From Acidovorax sp. 69 (GTDB lineage: Bacteria > Pseudomonadota > Gammaproteobacteria > Burkholderiales > Burkholderiaceae_C): a DNA stretch of 64,000 nucleotides. The stretch spans positions 4,216,501 through 4,280,500 of the forward strand of contig NZ_PGEP01000001.1 of assembly GCF_002797445.1 (NCBI RefSeq), given 5' to 3'. Positions 58,080 through 64,000 of the stretch are shown one piece after another (the stretch's first letter is position 1; the number at the start of each line of letters is the position of its first letter). A model generated the notes under the pieces. The model saw only the letters and a list, made by a program, of their open reading frames with translations. It was not told the origin of the DNA and did not search any database. Position numbers and translations under genes: made by a program.

Positions 58080-58515
58080 GTGAAGCGCGCCGATAAGCCG
58101 GATTCTGTGCACCACGGTTGCCCGCAGTGTGACCGCCATTAATCTGGGCCGGGTGTTGCCACCACGGCTCGGTGCTACCTACCCGCCAACTCTGCGGAAC
58201 CACATCAACGTTGGCCTACTTGGTATTGCTGCGCGTAGAGATTGCCCGTTTCACCCAAGTCGCGTTCCGCGCCTTGGGTGGCTATGGGGCTTCAGGCTTG
58301 CGCCTGAGCGTCTGGCTTGCGCCAGCCGTTGCCAGCTTGCGCTGGCACCCCATAGAACACCCTTGGTGGCTGAAAACGACCTGACTCGTCTCTGTTGCTC
58401 TGATCCTCACCTCACGGTGGGCAGCCGTTAGCTGCTACGCTGTCCTGTGCAGTCCGGACGTTCCTCCAGTGCCTGGTTTCCCAGATTGCACCAGCGGCGG
58501 TCTGGCGCGCTTCAC
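58080..58515 (-). ncRNA. rnpB: RNase P RNA, class A, with an enlarged P12 region
   Basis: Catalytic RNA of RNase P, 5'-maturing tRNAs. On the minus strand it starts GTGAAGCGCGCC and ends with the exact complement GGCGCGCTTCAC (P1). Conserved cores are visible: GGAGGAACGTCCGGACTGCA near the 5' end, GAGGTGAGGATCAGAGCAAC and the 3' CAGAATCCGGCTTATCGG. An 8-bp stem (CTATGGGG/CCCCATAG) encloses three small hairpins, each with a GCAA loop on the RNA strand (58292-58346). GATAAT at 58527-58532 is a plausible -10 box. Downstream is TTTATTTTTT. It lies convergent with the M48 gene. Confidence 0.95.
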
Positions 58516-58700
58516 AGGCAGGATTATCGCCCAGTGCTGAGGGGCCAGCACCCCATCGGATCGAAACCCACCCAATCCGTGAGTGGGCATCCGCATCGGC
58601 CAGCCCCATGTGCTGCGTCCGGATATCCATATAGCCAAGGCCGCAGAACAACTGGTTCAGAATGCGCGTCATCCCCTCTTTGCCCTTCACAGGAGACGCC

Positions 58701-59618
58701 ATGAAAGTTGACAACATTCTGCAGACCATCGGCAACACGCCCCACGTGCGCATCAACCGCCTGTTTGGCCCGGCCGCCAACGTGTGGGTGAAGTCCGAGC
58801 GCAGCAACCCCGGTGGCTCCATCAAGGACCGCATTGCCCTGGCCATGGTGGAAGACGCGGAAAAATCCGGTGCACTGCAGCCCGGCGGCACCATCATCGA
58901 GCCCACCAGCGGCAACACCGGCATTGGCCTGGCATTGGTGGCGGCCGTCAAGGGCTACAAGCTGATTTTGGTAATGCCAGACAGCATGAGCATCGAACGC
59001 CGCCGCCTGATGCTGGCCTATGGTGCGCAGTTCGACCTGACCCCGCGCGAAAAGGGCATGAAGGGCGCGATTGCCCGCGCGCAAGAGTTGCAGGCGCAAA
59101 CGCCGGGCTCCTGGGTTCCGCAGCAGTTTGAGAACCCGGCCAATATTGACGTGCACGTGCGCACCACGGCGCAGGAAATCCTGGCGGACTTCCCTGAAGG
59201 CCTTGATGCGCTGATCACCGGCGTGGGCACGGGCGGCCACATCACGGGCGTAGCGCGGGTGCTCAAGGCCCAATTTCCCCATCTCAAGGTGTTTGCGGTG
59301 GAGCCTTCGGCGTCGCCCGTGATCTCGGGCGGCGCACCATCGCCCCACCCCATCCAGGGCATTGGTGCCGGGTTTATCCCCAAGAACCTGGACACCAGCC
59401 TGCTCGACGGCGTGATCCAGGTCGATGCCGAACCGGCCCGTGAATACGCCCGCCGCTGTGCACGCGAAGAGGGCATGCTGGTGGGCATTTCGTCGGGCGC
59501 CACACTGGCCGCCATTGCGCAAAAACTGCCGGAGCTGCCCGCAGGCGCCAAGGTGCTGGGCTTCAACTACGACACCGGCGAGCGTTATCTGTCGGTGGAG
59601 GGATTCCTCCCGGCCTGA
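58701..59618 (+). CDS. cysK: Cysteine synthase A (O-acetylserine sulfhydrylase)
   Basis: PLP enzyme making cysteine from O-acetylserine and sulfide. It has 305 residues from ATG 58701, with AGGAGA upstream. The PLP lysine is in [34 protein letters not shown] binds substrate, and [16 protein letters not shown] cradles the phosphate. It looks CysK-like rather than CysM, though the two cannot be split with certainty by eye. It is followed by a strong terminator. Confidence 0.92.
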   Translation: MKVDNILQTIGNTPHVRINRLFGPAANVWVKSERSNPGGSIKDRIALAMVEDAEKSGALQPGGTIIEPTSGNTGIGLALVAAVKGYKLILVMPDSMSIERRRLMLAYGAQFDLTPREKGMKGAIARAQELQAQTPGSWVPQQFENPANIDVHVRTTAQEILADFPEGLDALITGVGTGGHITGVARVLKAQFPHLKVFAVEPSASPVISGGAPSPHPIQGIGAGFIPKNLDTSLLDGVIQVDAEPAREYARRCAREEGMLVGISSGATLAAIAQKLPELPAGAKVLGFNYDTGERYLSVEGFLPA

Positions 59619-59656
59619 AGACGCACCGCAGCAAGCGCGGCACATCGTCTTGTGTG

Positions 59657-59684
59657 AATGGGGCCCTGGTGGCCCCATTTTTTT
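59657..59684 (+). terminator. Intrinsic terminator after cysK
   Basis: AATGGGGCC, loop CTGGT, GGCCCCATT, then a T-run: a perfect 9-bp GC-rich stem 39 bp past the cysK stop. Confidence 0.92.
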
Positions 59685-59743
59685 CGTCCTCTGCTGCACA
59701 AACCAACGGCCAGCCGTCCTACAGCGGCAGCGCCGTGCGGCGG

Positions 59744-59812
59744 AAACAATCGTCTCACTCTTCGCCCCGCCTATGGTGGCGCGAGTGCGAAGGGCCACAA
59801 CAACGATTGTTT
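59744..59812. repeat. Nested inverted repeat upstream of ybhP
   Basis: Outer arms AAACAATCGT (59744-59753) and ACGATTGTTT (59803-59812) are perfect complements; inside are CTTCGC/GCGAAG (59760-59765 / 59787-59792) and a smaller GCC...GGC. The 69-bp unit lies 8 bp before the ybhP start and may be a regulatory site or a small mobile relic. Confidence 0.6.
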
Positions 59813-59820
59813 GACTGCCC

Positions 59821-60594
59821 ATGGCCACCACCACCGCTACCGACCCCCAGCCCATTGCGTTCAAGGTGCTCACCGTGAACGTGCACAAGGGCTTCACCAC
59901 ATTCAACCGGCGTTTCATGCTGCATGAACTGCGTGACGCCGTGCGCAACGTAGCGGCCGACCTGGTGTTTTTGCAAGAGGTACAGGGCACGCACCACCGG
60001 CACGCCAGCCGCCTGGCCAATTTTCCGCAGGTGCCGCACTACGAGTTTCTGGCAGACACCATCTGGTCGCAATATGCCTACGGCCGCAATGCGGTGTATG
60101 ACAACGGCGACCACGGCAATGCGCTGCTGTCCAAGTTCCCCATCACGCGCTACGAGAACCACGACATCTCGATCAGCGGTCCAGAGCGGCGCGGCATGCT
60201 GCACTGCGTGTTGCAGCCGCCAGGGCACCATTTGCCGGTGCATGCCATCTGTGTGCACCTGGGGTTACAAGAGTCACATCGGCAGCAACAGCTCCAGCGC
60301 GTGTGCGACCTGGTGCGCACCTTTCCCGCCAACGAGCCCGTGGTGCTGGCGGGTGACTTCAACGACTGGCGCCACCGCGCCCACGAGGTGCTGCGCCGTG
60401 AGGTGGGGCTGCACGAGGTGTTTGTGCAGGCCTTTGGGCGTGCGGTGCGCACGTTCCCGGCGTCGATGCCACTGCTGGCGCTGGACCGCATCTACGTGCG
60501 CAATGCCTCTGTTCATTCGCCGCTGACGCTGCCCAAGAAGCCGTGGGACAAGTTGTCGGACCATGCCCCCCTGGCTGCGGAGATCTTGTTATGA
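59821..60594 (+). CDS. ybhP: Endonuclease/exonuclease/phosphatase family protein, YbhP-like
   Basis: 257-residue metal-dependent phosphoesterase fold. Signatures: VLTVNVHKGFTTFNRRF (first Asn), VFLQEVQG (Glu), HLGLQESHRQQQ, LAGDFNDWRH and the C-terminal LSDHAPLAAEILL. In E. coli the same gene sits upstream of clsB and ybhN, exactly as here. The substrate is unproven; a phospholipid-related role is inferred from neighbours. It overlaps clsB by ATGA. Confidence 0.9.
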   Translation: MATTTATDPQPIAFKVLTVNVHKGFTTFNRRFMLHELRDAVRNVAADLVFLQEVQGTHHRHASRLANFPQVPHYEFLADTIWSQYAYGRNAVYDNGDHGNALLSKFPITRYENHDISISGPERRGMLHCVLQPPGHHLPVHAICVHLGLQESHRQQQLQRVCDLVRTFPANEPVVLAGDFNDWRHRAHEVLRREVGLHEVFVQAFGRAVRTFPASMPLLALDRIYVRNASVHSPLTLPKKPWDKLSDHAPLAAEILL

Positions 60595-61835
60595 AGCGCC
60601 CGTTTCGCGCGCCCCGTTCGTCGCGGTGGGTGCCTGGCAACCACTTCGATCTGCTCGAAAACGGCGAGGAATTTTTCCCGCGCGTGTTCAACGCCATTGC
60701 CCAGGCCCGGCGGGAGGTGATGCTGGAAACGTTCATCCTGTTTGACGACAAGATCGGCCAAGAACTGCACAGCGCTTTGCTGCAGGCCGCACAGCGCGGT
60801 GTCGAGGTGCATGTGCTGGTGGACGGCTTCGGCTCGCCCGATCTGTCGGACCAATATGTAGGCAGTCTGGTGGAGGCCGGCGTTCAGTTTCGGGTGTTTG
60901 ACCCGGGCCGCACCTTCATGGGACAGCGGCTGAACGTGCTGCGCCGCATGCACCGAAAAATTGTGGTGGTGGACGGCGAGCTGGGCTTTATTGGCGGCAT
61001 CAATTACTCGGCCGACCACGTGGCCGACTTTGGGCCCGAGGCCAAGCAGGACTACGCGGTGCAGGTGCGCGGGCCCATCGTGGCGCAGATGCACCATTTC
61101 ACGCGCGCGGCAGTGCTGGACCGCGCCGAGCACAAGCGGCATCGGGCCGCCGCTGACACGGGGCGCCCGCATGCAGGCACCGCCCATGCCATGTTTGTCA
61201 CGCGCGACAACCAGCACCACACCAGCGACATCGAACGCCACTACCGCGTGGCGTTGCGGGCTGCGCGCAGCCGGGTAGTGATTGCCAACGCGTATTTCTT
61301 CCCCGGCTACCGATTTATCCGCGAGATGCGGCGCGCCGCCAAACGCGGGGTGGATGTGCGGCTGATTTTGCAGGGCCAGCCCGACATGCCCATCGTGAAG
61401 ACAGCGGCCAGCCTGCTGTACGACCACCTGCAACGCGCAGGGGTGCGGGTGTATGAATACTGCGACCGCCCGCTGCATGGCAAGGTGGCGCTGGTGGACG
61501 ACAACTGGTCTACCGTGGGCTCCAGCAACCTCGACCCGCTGAGCCTGTCGCTGAACCTGGAGGCCAACGTGATCATCCAGGACCGCGCGTTCAACGCCCA
61601 GCTGCACCGCCGCTTGTCGCACCTGATGGACCATAGCTGCAAACAGATCGAAGCGGCTTCGCCCAGCCGTTGGGACGGGCTGCGCGTGGTGCGCAGCTAC
61701 GCGGTGTTTCACCTGATGCGGTGGTTTCCCGCCTGGGCCGGCTGGCTGCCCAAGCACGAGCCCACGATCACACTGGCCAAACCGGGCGCCGCCGTCGCGG
61801 CCTCCGCCGAGCCCTCCAGCAGCCCGGCCACCTGA
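60591..61835 (+). CDS. clsB: Cardiolipin synthase ClsB (phospholipase D family)
   Basis: 414-residue enzyme with two HKD motifs: HRKIVVVDGELGFIGGIN and HGKVALVDDNWSTVGSSN. It lacks the N-terminal membrane helices of ClsA, as expected for ClsB. FILFDDKIGQELHSALLQAA and NAYFFPGYRFIREMRRAAKR are typical. It makes cardiolipin from phosphatidylglycerol or related lipids at the inner membrane. It sits between ybhP and ybhN. Confidence 0.94.
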   Translation: MKRPFRAPRSSRWVPGNHFDLLENGEEFFPRVFNAIAQARREVMLETFILFDDKIGQELHSALLQAAQRGVEVHVLVDGFGSPDLSDQYVGSLVEAGVQFRVFDPGRTFMGQRLNVLRRMHRKIVVVDGELGFIGGINYSADHVADFGPEAKQDYAVQVRGPIVAQMHHFTRAAVLDRAEHKRHRAAADTGRPHAGTAHAMFVTRDNQHHTSDIERHYRVALRAARSRVVIANAYFFPGYRFIREMRRAAKRGVDVRLILQGQPDMPIVKTAASLLYDHLQRAGVRVYEYCDRPLHGKVALVDDNWSTVGSSNLDPLSLSLNLEANVIIQDRAFNAQLHRRLSHLMDHSCKQIEAASPSRWDGLRVVRSYAVFHLMRWFPAWAGWLPKHEPTITLAKPGAAVAASAEPSSSPAT

Positions 61836-61855
61836 CAGCCCCTGGACGACCTCCC

Positions 61856-62911
61856 ATGGCCCACCCCACGCTGCTCGCGGACACCGACACCCTCGCCGAC
61901 GCCAAGGCACCAGCGGCGCGCGGCCATACCGCTCGCGGCTGGCGCAACTGGCCGCAGCAGGCCTGGTGGCCGTGGGCAACCCGGGGGGTCGCAGCCGCAT
62001 TTTTTGTGGTGGTGGCAGGCCTTATTTTTCGGCAGGCGCGCACGGTGGACTGGCCCGCCGTGCTGCAGGCCGTGCGCGACCTGCCCACCATGGCGCTGGC
62101 AATGGCGGGCGGGCTGGCGTTGCTGAGCCATTTCACCTATGGCACCTTCGACTGGGTAGGCCGCTATTGCAGCGGCCACCGGTTACCGCGCGCCACCACG
62201 CTGGGTATTGCCATGACGAGTTACCCGTTCACCCTGAACCTGGGTTCGCTGATCGGCGGGGTGGGTGTGCGCTACCGCCTGTATGCGCGGCGCGGTGTGG
62301 ACCCCGGCACTATCGGCCAGGTGGTGGGTACCAGCATCTTGACGAATTGGGTCGGTTACCTGCTGCTGGCGGGCGTGCTGGCCTGGCTTTGGCAACCGCC
62401 CACCGTGGCGGGATGGGCGGTCAACACATGGCAATGGCGCCTGGGCGGCACTGTTGTGGGCAGTCTCGCACTGGCGTACACCGGGCTGTGCGCACTGCGC
62501 AAGGGCCGTGCGCTCACACTGCGTGGCCACGAATTTCCGCTGCCCCGCTGGCCGGTGGCGCTGTGGCAGGTGGCGGTGTCCGCGTCCAACTGGATGCTGA
62601 TGGGTGCCGCGCTGTGGATGGTGTTGCAAGCCCAGGTCAGTTACCCCGCCGCCCTGGCCACCGTGCTGCTGGGTGCCGTGGCCGGGCTGGTGCTGCGCGT
62701 GCCTGCTGGCCTCGGCGTGCTGGAGGCCGTGGGCGTGGCGCTGCTGGCCACCGAGGCGCTGGGGCAAGAAGAAGTGCTGGCCGCGCTCCTGGCCTACCGG
62801 GCGCTGTATTACTTCGGGCCGCTGGTGCTGGCCATGGTGGCCTTGGGCAGCGCAGAGCTGCGCTGGCGCAACCGGGCGGGGCCTCCGACAGAGGCTTTGC
62901 CTAAAATATAA
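61856..62911 (+). CDS. ybhN: YbhN-like membrane protein (LPG synthase TM family)
   Basis: 351-residue polytopic inner-membrane protein with about eight membrane segments, related to the flippase part of lysylphosphatidylglycerol synthase. Signatures: FDWVGRYCSGHRLP, IAMTSYPFTLNLGSLIGGVG and RVPAGLGVLEAVGVALLATE. ATG 61856 follows clsB by 20 bp. E. coli has the same ybhP-clsB-ybhN order, so the three likely act together on phospholipids. Confidence 0.91.
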   Translation: MAHPTLLADTDTLADAKAPAARGHTARGWRNWPQQAWWPWATRGVAAAFFVVVAGLIFRQARTVDWPAVLQAVRDLPTMALAMAGGLALLSHFTYGTFDWVGRYCSGHRLPRATTLGIAMTSYPFTLNLGSLIGGVGVRYRLYARRGVDPGTIGQVVGTSILTNWVGYLLLAGVLAWLWQPPTVAGWAVNTWQWRLGGTVVGSLALAYTGLCALRKGRALTLRGHEFPLPRWPVALWQVAVSASNWMLMGAALWMVLQAQVSYPAALATVLLGAVAGLVLRVPAGLGVLEAVGVALLATEALGQEEVLAALLAYRALYYFGPLVLAMVALGSAELRWRNRAGPPTEALPKI

Positions 62912-62970
62912 GCAAAAAGTGCCGTAATCGCCCGTCCATCAAGCGCAAGCAGCTATCATTTTTGCACATC
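62912..62970 (-). repeat. Dispersed palindromic repeat A between ybhN and tetR
   Basis: Minus strand: GTGCAAAAATGATAGCTGC, TTGCGCTTGATGG, GGGCGATTACGGCACTTTTT. It has a clear ATAGCTGC-TGCGCTTG start and a partly degraded right arm. It fills the gap between two convergent genes. Confidence 0.6.
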
Positions 62971-62991
62971 AGAACCCGCAAGCCCGGGCCA

Positions 62992-63603
62992 TCACTGGGG
63001 CATCGGCCCATACGCGGCCAGGAACGCGGCCACCGCACGCTGCACCGTGTCATTGATTTGCGCATCGGCCACCGGCCCCAAGGTCTGAAACAGAAACCGG
63101 TCGAGCCATTCGGCCTCCAGCAGACCGCGCAGGTGCAGTGCCGCAATGTGGGCATCGGCCTGGCGCAAATGCCCGGCATCCATGGCCTGCTGCAAAAACA
63201 CCGCGGTCGCCGCTTCATTGCGCACGGGTCCGAGTTCGTAGCACTTTTGGCCCAGTTCCGAGCGGCTGGCCTCCGACACGATCAATCGGCGCATGGCCTG
63301 GACCTGGGGCGAGTACAGCAAGGTGAGCAAGCCGCGGCCAAACTTTTCCAGGGCCAGGGTGATGTCGGTGAACGAGGCGTCCAGCGCCTCCAGCGTGGAC
63401 TGGAACTCGGCCTCGGTGGCCTCAAACACCACGGCCGAGAACAACTCTTCTTTGGACGCAAAGTAGTTGTACAGCGTGGCCTTGGAATATCCCAGGCGCT
63501 CGCAGATGGCGGCCATGGTGGCCCGCTCAAACCCCGTTTCCTGAAAAACCTCTGCGGCGGCATCCAGGATGGCTTGGCGTCTTATCTCGGTTTTTGCCCG
63601 CAC
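62992..63603 (-). CDS. TetR-family transcriptional repressor
   Basis: 203-residue regulator. The helix-turn-helix is ILDAAAEVFQETGFERATMA then ICERLGYSKATLYNYFASKE. The C-terminal ligand domain is of the AcrR-type C. GTG 63603 is preceded by AGGAG. It diverges from an RND outer-membrane lipoprotein and two similar palindromes lie between, so it probably represses that efflux operon and itself. Confidence 0.93.
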   Translation of the reverse strand: MRAKTEIRRQAILDAAAEVFQETGFERATMAAICERLGYSKATLYNYFASKEELFSAVVFEATEAEFQSTLEALDASFTDITLALEKFGRGLLTLLYSPQVQAMRRLIVSEASRSELGQKCYELGPVRNEAATAVFLQQAMDAGHLRQADAHIAALHLRGLLEAEWLDRFLFQTLGPVADAQINDTVQRAVAAFLAAYGPMPQ

Positions 63604-63620
63604 GTCAACTCCTTTATTTT

Positions 63621-63688
63621 TGAACCAGCCGGTTCAGTTTAGCTTGATTTTCGACAATCGCAAAGGTAAACTAAACCGATCAGTTCAG
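63621..63688. promoter_or_regulatory. Two TetR operator palindromes
   Basis: TGAACC-AGCC-GGTTCA (63621-63636) is perfect; CTAAAC-CGATCA-GTTCAG (63671-63688) is a one-mismatch version. Both share the half-site GGTTCAGTT / AGTTCAGTT and lie between the divergent TetR and outer-membrane genes, about 50 bp apart. Confidence 0.75.
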
Positions 63689-63703
63689 TTAAATGGAGTC
63701 TTG

Positions 63704-64000
63704 ATGCGTCAACCCAGCACGCCACCGTCGCCCGCCTTGCGCAGGCTGCGCACGCCCCGCCACCTGCCCCTCCTCGGGGCAGTTTTGTTTTTGGCCGGGT
63801 GCGCCCAATTGCCCGACCTGGGCGCCTCCCCACAGCCGAAGTCGGCCGACGCATTCCAGAGCGCCCGGTCGCTGACGGCTCCGCTGGCGCAATGGCCCGC
63901 GCAACAGTGGTGGACGGCCTACGGCGACACCCAGCTGGATGCCCTGATCGCCGAAGCGCTGGCCGACGCACCCGATCTGGCCGCAGCAGCCGCGCGCCTG
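63704..64000 (+). CDS. RND-efflux outer-membrane lipoprotein (OprM/NodT type), 5' part
   Basis: Starts at ATG 63704 with GGAG upstream and runs off the window (99 residues visible). The N-terminus is basic (MRQPSTPPSPALRRLRTPRH), followed by a signal helix and lipobox LAGC with the lipidated Cys at 33. The mature part WPAQQWWTAYGDTQLDALIA is the standard opening of the NodT/OprM TolC-like family. It forms the outer-membrane channel of a tripartite pump; the membrane-fusion and RND genes presumably follow outside the window. Controlled by the divergent TetR. Confidence 0.9.
   Translation, partial: MRQPSTPPSPALRRLRTPRHLPLLGAVLFLAGCAQLPDLGASPQPKSADAFQSARSLTAPLAQWPAQQWWTAYGDTQLDALIAEALADAPDLAAAAARL

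Noticed and set aside
61625..61680. CATAGCTGCAAACAG in clsB as a repeat A copy
   Set aside because: The start motif matches by chance; there is no AGCGCTT stem and no GGCC tail.

Overview
The window is GC-rich bacterial chromosome from a beta-proteobacterium of the Burkholderiales. It is most likely Comamonadaceae, Acidovorax-like; this is inferred from gene content, gene order and protein resemblance, since no search was run. Almost all of it is core genome: dense operons with 4-bp ATGA/GTGA overlaps, no phage, no CRISPR array and no recognisable insertion sequence. I did not find a clearly new multi-gene system. The unusual signals are dispersed palindromic repeats that run into genes, odd protein architectures, and several small regulatory or RNA structures.

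Layout. 1-2403 (+): the 3' part of ilvA, then cobS and cobC (late cobalamin assembly). 2478-12595: a type II secretion cluster, gspC (-) diverging from gspG-H-I-J-K-L-M-N-D-E (+), with no gspF. 12662-19870: a chemoreceptor (-), thiC (-) behind a TPP riboswitch, a 58-residue membrane protein (-), lpxC (-) and a second chemoreceptor (+) lying between ftsZ and lpxC. 20027-37979 (-): the complete division and cell-wall (dcw) cluster, transcribed as mraZ-rsmH-ftsL-ftsI-murE-murF-mraY-murD-ftsW-murG-murC-ddlB-ftsQ-ftsA-ftsZ. Upstream of mraZ are four AGTG repeats at exact 10-bp spacing. murE carries an apparent 1-base frameshift and murD a ~160-residue N-terminal extension. 38218-44188 (-): COG0523 GTPase, dksA, a STAS/TPR-like protein, hslV and hslU.

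44323-49371: an rRNA methyltransferase (-), cheW (+), a decayed chemoreceptor remnant, then dapF-DUF484-xerC (-). 49486-58013: a glutathione transferase, a 65-residue protein, a divergent LysR/MFS pair around a perfect palindrome, a NUDIX-metallo-beta-lactamase fusion, a pseudouridine-synthase homologue lacking the expected catalytic Asp, DUF898 and an M48 peptidase. 58080-58515 (-): RNase P RNA. 58701-64000: cysK, the ybhP-clsB-ybhN operon, and a TetR repressor diverging from an RND-pump outer-membrane lipoprotein cut by the window end.

Together the genes cover peptidoglycan precursor synthesis and septation (dcw, with dapF supplying meso-diaminopimelate for MurE), the outer membrane (lpxC), secretion (gsp), protein turnover (hslUV), chemotaxis (two receptors, cheW) and cofactors (cobS/cobC, thiC). 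About 14 copies of one palindromic repeat are scattered through the window, many of them inside the reading frames of conserved genes.
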